Positions 42,635 to 51,294 of a stretch of 64,000 nucleotides of DNA are shown here, one piece after another. How positions within the stretch are numbered: the stretch's first letter is position 1; the number at the start of each line of letters is the position of its first letter. The position numbers were made by a program, and so were the translations under genes. Source of the DNA: Pelomonas baiyunensis (lineage in GTDB: Bacteria; Pseudomonadota; Gammaproteobacteria; Burkholderiales; Burkholderiaceae_C); assembly GCF_043555935.1 (NCBI RefSeq), contig NZ_JBIGIB010000002.1, forward strand, positions 558,001 to 622,000, in the 5' to 3' direction. Under the pieces are notes generated by a model. The model was given only the letters and a program-made list of their open reading frames with translations. It searched no databases and was not told the DNA's origin.

Positions 42635-42642
42635 ACGTGTAG
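42635..42642 (-). promoter_or_regulatory. CTACACGT island element, copy 5
   Basis: Minus strand GTCGCTACACGTTGC, 30 nt before the ATG at 42604. It supports that start over the longer frame. Confidence 0.62.
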
Positions 42643-42770
42643 CGACGCACGTGCATTCGTTGGTTCCTGACGCAGAGGGATTTCCATCGGCGGCTTGCCT
42701 GGCCTGTGGTTGTGTCAAGAATTTGCAGTAAGCTGGCATTCCGATAGCGGTTTACTCACAGGAGCCATCC

Positions 42771-42980
42771 ATGGCAACCGGCAAGTCCGAGGTCGTCAGT
42801 GTTCGCGTAGAGCCCCACATCAAGGCGGCTCTGCAGTCGGCTGCCGACCGCGAAATGCGCAGCCTCGCCAACATGGTGGAAGTCATGGTGGTCGCCTACT
42901 GCCGCGCGCAGGGGCATCCGCTCGAAGGCGTACCCGACGAGACGCTACCCAACACCAACATGCGAGGTAGCGCTGCGTGA
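42771..42980 (+). CDS. Ribbon-helix-helix DNA-binding protein, first gene of the BREX operon
   Basis: 69 residues from an ATG with AGGAG 7 nt upstream. RHH pattern: VVSVRVEPHIKAALQSAADREMRSLANMVEVMVVAYC, with the beta-strand and two helices of CopG/Arc proteins. The stop overlaps the brxA start (GTGA), so it is translated with BREX. Most type I BREX operons are led by a WYL-type BrxR, so this is a different probable regulator. Confidence 0.78.
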   Translation: MATGKSEVVSVRVEPHIKAALQSAADREMRSLANMVEVMVVAYCRAQGHPLEGVPDETLPNTNMRGSAA

Positions 42981-43777
42981 GTGAGCAACGCCAGGCCCTC
43001 CTGACCCAGCTGGGCTTCCGTTTCGGCCTGAACGGTCCGCATGCCGCGCGGACCATGATGCTGGACGACCTGCGCCTGCTGCTGGCCCACACGGCAGCCG
43101 ATGCCGAAAGGACGGATTACGTCTCAGCGGTGGTCGAAGCCAACGTCCTTGGCAAGGCCACCCGCAAGGCGCGCGAACTCGCGCTGCGGCACCTGGCCAC
43201 CCTGTACGCGCTCGACACGGCCAACCCCATCTTTCGTGCGCTGCGACGCCTGTGGGCGCTCAACGAGGCCGCCCAGCCGCTGCTGGCCCTCGCCGTTGCC
43301 CTGGCGCGTGACCCTCTGCTGCGAGGCTCCCAGCCCTTCATCCTGCCGCTCGCTTCCGGAGCTCCTGTGACGCGTGATGCGGTCGAGGCCCACCTGAGTG
43401 CGGCCGACCCGGACCGGTTCAGCCCCGCCTCTCTGAAGTCCTTCGCCCAGAACGTGGCAGGCACCTGGACGGCATCTGGCCACCTGCACGGCCGGGTGCG
43501 CAAGACCCGGGCCGTCGTACAGGCGAACCCGGAATCCATCACGCTGCTGTTGTTCCTGGGCTACTTGGAGGGGCGTACCGGGCAGCGCTTGTTCTCCTCC
43601 GATTGGATGAACTTGGTCAGTGGCTCACCTGATGAGCTAGAGGCACTTGCAAACTCGGCGTCACATCGGGGCCTGCTCGTCTTCATGAACGCCGGCGGCG
43701 TCAAGGAAGTGCGCTTTCCCGGGTACCTCACGCCCGCAGAAGAACGAATCCGCCAGGAGGTCTCCCATGTCATCTAA
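42977..43777 (+). CDS. brxA: BREX protein BrxA (DUF1819 family)
   Basis: 266 residues starting at a GTG that overlaps the RHH stop; no ATG is near. Family assignment rests on position before brxB/brxC and on the helical DUF1819-like sequence (FSPASLKSFAQNVAGTWTASG, RKTRAVVQANPESITLLLFLGYLEG). BrxA is small and DNA-binding in characterised systems and is needed for BREX protection. It overlaps brxB by 11 nt. Confidence 0.78.
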   Translation: MSEQRQALLTQLGFRFGLNGPHAARTMMLDDLRLLLAHTAADAERTDYVSAVVEANVLGKATRKARELALRHLATLYALDTANPIFRALRRLWALNEAAQPLLALAVALARDPLLRGSQPFILPLASGAPVTRDAVEAHLSAADPDRFSPASLKSFAQNVAGTWTASGHLHGRVRKTRAVVQANPESITLLLFLGYLEGRTGQRLFSSDWMNLVSGSPDELEALANSASHRGLLVFMNAGGVKEVRFPGYLTPAEERIRQEVSHVI

Positions 43778-44330
43778 GGTCGCCAAGCTGGTGTCCGCCT
43801 ACCGCCAGCACCTCACCGTACCGTGGCAGGCGGGGCTCGCGGCCATCCAGCGGGTCATCTTCGCGGTCTACGACAAGGCAGACGAGCTGCGGTTGCGCGC
43901 CAACGTCGAGGAGTTCGCCTTGGCCACCCAGCAGGCCGGCAAGCGCTGGCTGCTGCTGGACCTGACCAATGCCTTCCCCGAGTGGATGGCTGCCCAGGAA
44001 TACCGCGACGCGTACTTCGAGTCTCCGGAAGACTTGGCGGGCTACCAGACCGGCGAGCTGACGGAATTCGTCGCCGACCTCAACGCCAAGCTCAAGACCC
44101 GCATCGAAGCCGAGGCCGGCCCCGACACCGTGGTGGCGCTGCTAGGCGTCGGCACGCTGTTCGGTCTCGCTCGCGTCTCGTCCGTGGTCGAAGGCGTCAA
44201 GGAGGCCGTCGACGGACGATTGCTGGTGTTCTTCCCCGGCGAGCACCACCCCGAGAACCACACCTACCGCCTGCTCGATGCGCGAGACGGCTGGAACTAT
44301 CTGGCCGTGCCGCTGCTGGCTGAGGACTGA
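43767..44330 (+). CDS. brxB: BREX protein BrxB (DUF1788 family)
   Basis: 187 residues. Recognised by its conserved features: AGKRWLLLDLTNAFPEWM, VVALLGVGTLFGLARVSSVVEGV, GRLLVFFPGEHHPENHTYRLLDARDGWNYLAVPL. BrxB has no known enzyme activity but is required in BREX. It overlaps brxA and is followed by brxC after 39 bp. Confidence 0.88.
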   Translation: MSSKVAKLVSAYRQHLTVPWQAGLAAIQRVIFAVYDKADELRLRANVEEFALATQQAGKRWLLLDLTNAFPEWMAAQEYRDAYFESPEDLAGYQTGELTEFVADLNAKLKTRIEAEAGPDTVVALLGVGTLFGLARVSSVVEGVKEAVDGRLLVFFPGEHHPENHTYRLLDARDGWNYLAVPLLAED

Positions 44331-44369
44331 ACGAACACGACACACCGAAAAACCAGAGCAAGGACCACC

Positions 44370-47300
44370 ATGCTGAACAGGGACATCTACAACAAGGCGC
44401 CGAAGGAAAACAGGCTCGTCAACAACGGCGTCGCTGAAGTCTCGGAAGACCACACCGAAGCTGCTCAAGCCATCCTGCGCTACGAGCTCGAGACCTTCGT
44501 CTGCGACGGCCAGTACGAGAAGGGTCTGGAGACCATCCTCGACAAGTTCCTGGTGAACCTCGACGCCGGCACCGAGCAGCCAGGCGTCTGGATTTCCGGC
44601 TTCTATGGCAGCGGCAAGTCGCACCTGGCCAAGATGCTGCGCACGCTGTGGACCGACTACCAGTTCAGCGACGGCGCCACCGCCCGCAGCCTCGCCAAGC
44701 TGCCCACCGGCGTGTTCGAGCACCTCAAGGAGCTCAGCACCCAGGGCAAGCGGCACGGCACGCTGCACGCGGCCGCAGGCAAGCTCGGTGCGGGCGCCGG
44801 TGACAAGGTCCGCCTGGCGCTGCTCGGCATCGTGTTCAAGTCCAAGGGCCTGCCCGAGCAATACAACCAGGCGCAGCTCGTGCTGTGGTTGAGCCGCGAA
44901 GGCCTTCTGCCCTCGGTCGAGGCCGAGCTGAAGGCCGCTGGCCGCTCGCTGGCCCAAGAGCTGCCGCACATGTACGTGTCCGGCCACTTGGCGAAGGCGC
45001 TGCTGAAGGCCCGCCCGGACCTGGCACACACCGAAGCCGACGCCCGCAAGTTGCTCAAAGAGCAGTTCCCCCAGGTCACCGACGTCACCAGCGAGCAGAT
45101 GACGACTGCCATCGAGGCGGCGCTGGCCGTGGATGGCAAGTTCCCGCTGACGCTGGTGGTGCTAGACGAGGTGCAGCAGTACATCGGCGCTGACGCCGAG
45201 AAGGCCTTCCAGGTGCAGGAGGTCACCGAGACCCTGTCCAAGCACTTCAACGGCAAGCTGCTCTTCGTGGGCACCGGCCAGTCCGCCCTGTCAGGCATGC
45301 CCAACCTGCAGCGCCTGATGGGCCGCTTCCCGGTGCAGGTGATGCTGGGTGACTGGGACGTCGAGAACGTCACTCGCCAAATCATCCTGGCCAAGAAGCC
45401 CTCGGCGCAGCCTGAGGTCGAGCACGTCTGGCGCGCCAATCTCGGCGAAATCTCGCGTCACCTGCGCGGCACCAAGCTTGAGCACGTCACCGACGACGAG
45501 GACGTGATGACGTCCGACTACCCGCTGCTGCCGGTGCGCCGCCGCTTCTGGGAACGTGTTCTTCGGACCATCGACACCACCGGCACCGTCTCCCAGCTGC
45601 GCAGCCAACTGCGTGTGGTGCATGAGGCGGTGCTGGCGACGGCAGATGCGCCGCTGGGCCATGTTGTCTCCGGCGACTTCCTGTACGACCAGATTGCCGC
45701 GAACCTCGTCTCCACGGCGCAGTTGCCTAAGGAAGTGTTCGAGAACGTCCAGCGCTTCGCGGCCGGCGACGCGCACGCCCAGCTCAAGGGCAAGCTGCTC
45801 AAGCTCATCTACCTCATCAACAAGCTGCCTGCCGATGCCGCAATGGACATCGGGCTGAAGGCGACCGAAGAGGCTCTGGCCGACCTGCTGGTGACCGACC
45901 TGTCCGCCGGTTCGTCCGAACTGCGCAAGCAGCTGCCCGCGCTGCTGGACGAGCTGCAGAACAAGGACCGCTTGGTGATGGCCCTGGCCGGTGGCAGCGG
46001 CACCGAATACCGCCTCCAGACCCGCGAGTCCAGCGCCTGGTACGACGAGTTCCGCGCGCAGGAAGCCGAGTTGAAGGCCGCGCCGCAACGTGTCGAGCAG
46101 AAGCGGGCCGACCTGCTCAAGGGCCGCTTCGGTGAAGTGCTGAAGAAGGTCCGCGTCGTCCAGGGCAAGGACAACGTCGAGCGCCGACTGACACCCACCT
46201 ACGACGACAGTCTGCCCAAGGACCACGACAAGAGCCTGTACCTGTGGATTCAGGACGGTTGGCAGACGGAAGAGAAGTCCGTCATCGCCGAGGCCAAGGC
46301 CAAGAGCGCCGACAACCCCACACTTTTCGCCTTCCTGCCGGCTCAGCACAAGACCGAGCTGACCAACGCCATCGTGGCGCTGGAGGCGGCGCGCACCACG
46401 CTGCAGAAGAAGGGCAGCCCGTCCACCGAGGAAGGCCGCGATGCCCAGCGCTCGATGGAGAGCCGCCAGCGCACCGCTGAGAAGGAGCTGGCCGAGCTGC
46501 TGGAACAACTGCTGGCCGGCGTGCGGGTCTTCCAGGCCGGCGGTCAGGAAGCGCAGGACGGCAACGACCTGGCCGACCGCATCAACCGCGCCGCCAAGTC
46601 CTCGGCCATCCGCCTCTACAGCCAGTTCGACGCGGCCGACCACGACCTCTGGAGCAAGGTGCTCGACGAGGCCCGCAAAGGCAACCTCGAGGCCATGAAG
46701 TTCGTGGGCCACACGCAGGAGGCCGACAAGCACCCGGTCTGCCAGAAGCTGCTGGCCTACATCGGCCCTGGCAAGAAGGGCGCCGAGATTCGCGACAACT
46801 TCGAGGCGCCGCCCTTTGGCTGGCCGCGCGACGCGATTGACGGTGCGCTGTACGCCTTGCTGGCCACCGGCCACATCAAGGCGACCGATGCGGCGTCGAA
46901 GGCCGTGGACGCCAAGAGCCTGGACCGCGCCAAGCTCACGCAAACGAGCTTCCAGCGCGAAAGCGTCAACATCACGCCGCCGCAGCTCATCAAGATTCGC
47001 TCGCTGTTCAGTGCCGTGGGCGTTCCCTGCCAGCCCAAGGAAGAGCTGGCCAAGGTGCCCGCCCTGTTGGCCAAGCTGCGCGACCAGGCGAGCAAGGCCG
47101 GTGGTCCCGCGCCCGCGCCCGAGGCCCCGAAGCTGGCCGCGCTGGAAGCCATCGAGGCCCAGACTGGCAATGCGCAGCTGCTGGAGCTGTTTACCCGCTA
47201 TGACGAACTGGTGGGCCTGTCCAAGACCTGGACCAAGACGGCCGACGACATTGCCAAACGCCTGCCGGTGTGGCGAAAGCTCAATGACCTGCTGCGCCAC

Positions 47301-47831
47301 GCCAAGGCGCTGGGGCCCTACGCCACGCTGAAGGCCGAGGTGGACGCCATCGCGGCGCAGCGCAGCCTGCTGGCCGACCCAGACCCCGTGCGCCCCTTGC
47401 TGGACAAGACGGTGGACCTGCTGCGTCAGGCGCTGAACGCCAAACTCGACGGCTTCCAACAGACCTTCGCGCTGCAGCAGGCCCAGCTTCATGCTGATGC
47501 GGACTGGAAGAAGCTCAACGATGCGCAACGTGCAGACCTGAGCGGGCAGCACCACCTGTCGGCACCCGGCGTACTGCAGCTCGGTACGCCCGAACAATTG
47601 CAGGATGCTCTGGACGATTGCGACCTTGAGCACTGGGTGTCCAAGACCCAGGCGCTGCCCAGCCGCTTCGAAGCTGCACGCCATGCCGCCGTGCAGCTGC
47701 TGAAGCCCAACGTCGTCCACGTCACCCTGCCCAAGCGCACGCTGAACGACCAAGCCGAGCTGAAAGCCTGGCTGGCCGAGGTGGAGGCCCTGCTGGACGC
47801 CAAGCTGAAGCAAGGTCCCGTGGCGCTCTAA
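44370..47831 (+). CDS. brxC: BREX protein BrxC, large P-loop ATPase
   Basis: 1153 residues. BrxC N-terminus (MLNRDIYNKAPKENRLVNNG), Walker A in ISGFYGSGKSHLAKML, Walker B in LTLVVLDEVQQYIG, long helical C-terminal part. This ATPase forms the core of the BREX complex with PglX. AAGGA precedes the ATG. GC content is high and steady, unlike parts of pglX downstream. Confidence 0.93.
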   Translation: MLNRDIYNKAPKENRLVNNGVAEVSEDHTEAAQAILRYELETFVCDGQYEKGLETILDKFLVNLDAGTEQPGVWISGFYGSGKSHLAKMLRTLWTDYQFSDGATARSLAKLPTGVFEHLKELSTQGKRHGTLHAAAGKLGAGAGDKVRLALLGIVFKSKGLPEQYNQAQLVLWLSREGLLPSVEAELKAAGRSLAQELPHMYVSGHLAKALLKARPDLAHTEADARKLLKEQFPQVTDVTSEQMTTAIEAALAVDGKFPLTLVVLDEVQQYIGADAEKAFQVQEVTETLSKHFNGKLLFVGTGQSALSGMPNLQRLMGRFPVQVMLGDWDVENVTRQIILAKKPSAQPEVEHVWRANLGEISRHLRGTKLEHVTDDEDVMTSDYPLLPVRRRFWERVLRTIDTTGTVSQLRSQLRVVHEAVLATADAPLGHVVSGDFLYDQIAANLVSTAQLPKEVFENVQRFAAGDAHAQLKGKLLKLIYLINKLPADAAMDIGLKATEEALADLLVTDLSAGSSELRKQLPALLDELQNKDRLVMALAGGSGTEYRLQTRESSAWYDEFRAQEAELKAAPQRVEQKRADLLKGRFGEVLKKVRVVQGKDNVERRLTPTYDDSLPKDHDKSLYLWIQDGWQTEEKSVIAEAKAKSADNPTLFAFLPAQHKTELTNAIVALEAARTTLQKKGSPSTEEGRDAQRSMESRQRTAEKELAELLEQLLAGVRVFQAGGQEAQDGNDLADRINRAAKSSAIRLYSQFDAADHDLWSKVLDEARKGNLEAMKFVGHTQEADKHPVCQKLLAYIGPGKKGAEIRDNFEAPPFGWPRDAIDGALYALLATGHIKATDAASKAVDAKSLDRAKLTQTSFQRESVNITPPQLIKIRSLFSAVGVPCQPKEELAKVPALLAKLRDQASKAGGPAPAPEAPKLAALEAIEAQTGNAQLLELFTRYDELVGLSKTWTKTADDIAKRLPVWRKLNDLLRHAKALGPYATLKAEVDAIAAQRSLLADPDPVRPLLDKTVDLLRQALNAKLDGFQQTFALQQAQLHADADWKKLNDAQRADLSGQHHLSAPGVLQLGTPEQLQDALDDCDLEHWVSKTQALPSRFEAARHAAVQLLKPNVVHVTLPKRTLNDQAELKAWLAEVEALLDAKLKQGPVAL

Positions 47832-47867
47832 GCGGAGACAAGAGGAGGCCAGGTCACACCGGTACCC

Positions 47868-47890
47868 GTTACCCCGTTACCTGGGTTACG
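47868..47890 (+). repeat. GTTACC tandem repeat between brxC and pglX
   Basis: GTTACC, GTTACC, GTTACG at 8-9 nt spacing, in the 80-bp gap. Same pattern as at 9438, 26485 and 41568. Confidence 0.65.
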
Positions 47891-47913
47891 TCGAAAACAA
47901 GACACAGAACACC

Positions 47914-50900
47914 ATGTCGACCCACAGCATCAACAACCAGCCCCTGGCCAAGCCCCTGCGCAGCCAGCTCGAAGCCACCGTCAAGTCCGCCCGCGACGTC
48001 GCCGAGAAAGGCGCCCACGCCGCCCTGAGCCAACTGGCCGTGGGCGAAGCCAGCGCCCCCAGCTACCTGACAGACGACCTCAAGGCCCTGCGCCGCCGCC
48101 TGCGCGCCCACGGCCGTGCCCTGGGCGACAAGAAGGCCAGCGACGACACCCAGCCCCTGCAGCACCTGGTCTGGGAAATGGCCTACGAACACTGGCACCG
48201 CATGCTGTTCGCCCGCTTCCTGGCCGAGAACGGCCTGCTGCTGTGGGAGCCCGGTGCGGCCGTGTCGCTGGACGACTGCGAAGCCCTGGTGCAGGAAGCC
48301 GACCCGGCGATGAACCTGGGCGCAAAGACGAAGTGGGAGCTGGCCGGCAAGCTGGCCGCCCGCATGCTGCCGCAAGTGTTCAAGCCGCAGAGCCCGGTGT
48401 TCGAGTTGGCCTTCGCGCCCGAGCATCAGCGCGAACTGGAGCGCCTGCTGGCCGGGCTGCCGGCCGAGGTGTTCAAGGCCAGCGACAGCCTGGGCTGGGT
48501 CTATCAGTTTTGGCAGGCCAAGCGCAAGGACGAGGTCAACGCCTCGGAGGTGAAGATTGGTGCCGACGAGCTGCCCGCCGTCACCCAGATGTTCACCGAG
48601 CCCTACATGGTGGACTTCCTGCTCCACAACTCGCTGGGTGCCTGGTGGGTGACGCGCCACCCCGGCCAGACCTGTCCCGTGCCGATGACCTACCTGCGCA
48701 CGCTGGACGACGGCACACCGGCGGCCGGCAAGTTCGAGGGTTGGCCTGAGCGGCTAAAAGACTTCAAGCTGCTTGACCCCTGCTGCGGCTCGGGCCACTT
48801 CCTGGTGGCGGCATTCCTGTTGTTGGTGCCCATGCGCATGGCGGCCGAGGGCCTAAGCGCGATGTACGCGGTGGACGCCGTGCTGGCCGACAACCTACAC
48901 GGCCTGGAGCTGGACCCCCGCTGTGTGGAACTCGCCGTCTTCGCGCTGGCCCTGGCGGCCTGGCGCTTTCCGGACGAGAACGGCAACCCACTGGGCGTGC
49001 GCGCCGACATGCCTGCGCCACAGGTGGCCTGCTGCGGCCTGAAGGTGGCCGCGAAGCCTGAGGACTGGATGGCCCTGGTGCCGGATGATGCGCCGAATGC
49101 TGCCTACCTGCGGCAGGAACTGCGACTGCTGCATGCCAGCTTCGCCCAGGCGCCGTTGCTGGGCAGCCTGCTGGACCCGGCACGAAGCCTGAAGAACGAC
49201 TTGGCGACGTCCAGCTTCGACACGTTGCGCGACCTGCTGGAGCGTGCGCTGGCCACCGAGCGACCAGCCACGCTTTGGGGGCAGGCCAGTGAGTTGCAGG
49301 ATGACAGTTGGGACCTGGCGCTCGCAGCCAAGGGGCTGCTGGACGCGGCCCGGGTATTGGATGGACGCTATCACCACGTCGTGACCAACGTCCCGTATCT
49401 TGCGCGAGGAAAGCAATGTGACGCGTTGAGAAAGTTTTGCGAAGAGCACTATGCGGAGGCTAAGAATGACCTTGCAAATGTGCTTCTAGACCGGTGTTTT
49501 GAGTTGGCTCATCCGTCCGGGGCGGGGCTGGTTCAGGTTGTGATGCCACAGAACTGGCTATTCCTAGGAAGCTACACAAAGCAACGGCGCCGCCTCTTGC
49601 TTGAGCAGACGTGGGCCAATGTCGCGCGTTTAGGAATGGCTGCTTTCCAGGAAATGGATTGGTGGGCGTTCAATGTGGTGCTGCTGTCTGTAGTTTCTGG
49701 CTCACCAGCTCAAGGTCATCAAATTTCCTCTTTAGACACGAGCTCAACTCGCGTGCCCGATGTCAAAGGAAAGATACTGCGAGAAGGCGTGGTTACGCGG
49801 GTCACTCAGTCTGGGCAGATAGCAAACCCGGACTCGCGCCTCACGCTCGAGGAGCCGACTGGCGAGAGCTTGCTTCAGGAATATGCAGACGGCGTAGTTG
49901 GCATTCAGACCGGCGACTTTTCCCAATTTGGTCGCCAGTGGTGGGAAGTGAAAACTGGAGGCGATTGGCAGTTTGAGGCGACCACTGTCAATGATACAGA
50001 GCCATATGGTGGGCGACTCTGTGCGATTTACTGGCAGGAGTTCAAAGGTGTCCTAGCCGAACGGCAGAAGACCGGCGAATCGTTCGTTCGAGGTTGGCAA
50101 GCTTTCGGCAAGAAGGGCATTCTTGTAAGCTCGATGCGGCACCTTCCCGTCTCACTTTACGACGGCAACTTGTTCGACAACAACGCAGCGGTTCTGGTGC
50201 CCAAGGACGAGTCGAATCTTGCGGCCATTTGGGCTTTCTGCTCATCGGCTCAATTTCACGATTCTGTCCGCAAAGTTGACCAGAAACTCAATGTCACGAA
50301 CGCAACGTTGGTGAAGGTTCCTTTCGACCTGACTTATTGGAAGGAAGTGGCCTCCGAGCAATATCCAATCGGACTTCCCAGGCCGCAATCCCACAACCTC
50401 ACCCAATGGCTGTTCCACGGCCACCCGCAGCCCGCCACCGACCCGCTGCAAGTCGCCGTCGCCCGCCTGGCCGGGTACCGCTGGCCGTCCGAGACCGATA
50501 CGGCGATGGAGCTGGCCGACGAGGCCCGGACGTGGATTGCGCGCTGCGAGAAGCTGGCCGAGCACACCGACGACGACGGAATCGTCTGCCTGCCCTCGGT
50601 GCGCGGCGAGGCGCCCGCGCATGACCGCCTGCTCAAGCTGCTGATTGACGCCTGGGAGACCGTGCAGCCCGGCAGCTGGAAGCCCGCCGTGCTCGACAAG
50701 CTGCTGGCCGATGTCGACTGCGCCGGCAAGGGCCTGGACGTCTGGCTGCGCGAGAAGTTCTTCGAGCAGCACGCCAAGCGCTTCCACCACCGCCCCTTCA
50801 TCTGGCATGTGTGGGACGGCCAGAAGGACGGCTTCGCCGCGCTGGTGAACTACCACCAGCTCGACCACAAGAAGCTGGAGCGCCTCATCCACACCTACCT

Positions 50901-51294
50901 GGGCGACTGGATTCGGCAGCAGGAGGCCGGCGTTCGCGACCGCATTGACGGCGCGCAGCAGCGCCTGGCCGCAGCCCAGGACCTGAAGCGCCGCCTGGAG
51001 CTCATCCTCGAAGGCGAGCCGCCCTACGACATCTTCGTGCGCTGGAAACCGCTGGCCGAGCAGCCCATCGGCTGGAACCCCGACCTCAACGACGGCGTGC
51101 GCCTGAACATACGCCCCTTCATGACCGCCGAGGTGCTGCGCCACAACAAGAAGCCCAAGCTCAACATCACCTGGGACAAGGACCGCGGCAAGGATGTGGA
51201 AAGTGCGCCGTGGTTCAAGACCTTTGGCGGCGACCGCATCAATGACCACCACCTGACGGTGGCGGAGAAGCAACGGGCCAGGGGGGCTGCCTGA
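47914..51294 (+). CDS. pglX: BREX adenine-specific DNA methyltransferase PglX/BrxX
   Basis: 1126 residues. N6-adenine methyltransferase that marks self DNA and takes part in phage restriction. SAM-binding motif I is DPCCGSGHF (residues 288-296); catalytic motif IV is N-V-P-Y (492-495), a variant of NPPY. The segment from about 49390 to 50400 has clearly lower GC and different codon use from both flanks and falls in the target-recognition part after motif IV. The C-terminal region (RPFIWHVWDGQKDGFAALVNY) returns to the flank composition. Stop overlaps the next ATG (TGATG). Confidence 0.93.
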   Translation: MSTHSINNQPLAKPLRSQLEATVKSARDVAEKGAHAALSQLAVGEASAPSYLTDDLKALRRRLRAHGRALGDKKASDDTQPLQHLVWEMAYEHWHRMLFARFLAENGLLLWEPGAAVSLDDCEALVQEADPAMNLGAKTKWELAGKLAARMLPQVFKPQSPVFELAFAPEHQRELERLLAGLPAEVFKASDSLGWVYQFWQAKRKDEVNASEVKIGADELPAVTQMFTEPYMVDFLLHNSLGAWWVTRHPGQTCPVPMTYLRTLDDGTPAAGKFEGWPERLKDFKLLDPCCGSGHFLVAAFLLLVPMRMAAEGLSAMYAVDAVLADNLHGLELDPRCVELAVFALALAAWRFPDENGNPLGVRADMPAPQVACCGLKVAAKPEDWMALVPDDAPNAAYLRQELRLLHASFAQAPLLGSLLDPARSLKNDLATSSFDTLRDLLERALATERPATLWGQASELQDDSWDLALAAKGLLDAARVLDGRYHHVVTNVPYLARGKQCDALRKFCEEHYAEAKNDLANVLLDRCFELAHPSGAGLVQVVMPQNWLFLGSYTKQRRRLLLEQTWANVARLGMAAFQEMDWWAFNVVLLSVVSGSPAQGHQISSLDTSSTRVPDVKGKILREGVVTRVTQSGQIANPDSRLTLEEPTGESLLQEYADGVVGIQTGDFSQFGRQWWEVKTGGDWQFEATTVNDTEPYGGRLCAIYWQEFKGVLAERQKTGESFVRGWQAFGKKGILVSSMRHLPVSLYDGNLFDNNAAVLVPKDESNLAAIWAFCSSAQFHDSVRKVDQKLNVTNATLVKVPFDLTYWKEVASEQYPIGLPRPQSHNLTQWLFHGHPQPATDPLQVAVARLAGYRWPSETDTAMELADEARTWIARCEKLAEHTDDDGIVCLPSVRGEAPAHDRLLKLLIDAWETVQPGSWKPAVLDKLLADVDCAGKGLDVWLREKFFEQHAKRFHHRPFIWHVWDGQKDGFAALVNYHQLDHKKLERLIHTYLGDWIRQQEAGVRDRIDGAQQRLAAAQDLKRRLELILEGEPPYDIFVRWKPLAEQPIGWNPDLNDGVRLNIRPFMTAEVLRHNKKPKLNITWDKDRGKDVESAPWFKTFGGDRINDHHLTVAEKQRARGAA

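Noticed and set aside
45291..47813. 840-codon minus-strand frame opposite brxC
   Set aside because: Leu/Gly/Gln-rich antisense sequence without motifs; brxC on the other strand is clearly the gene.
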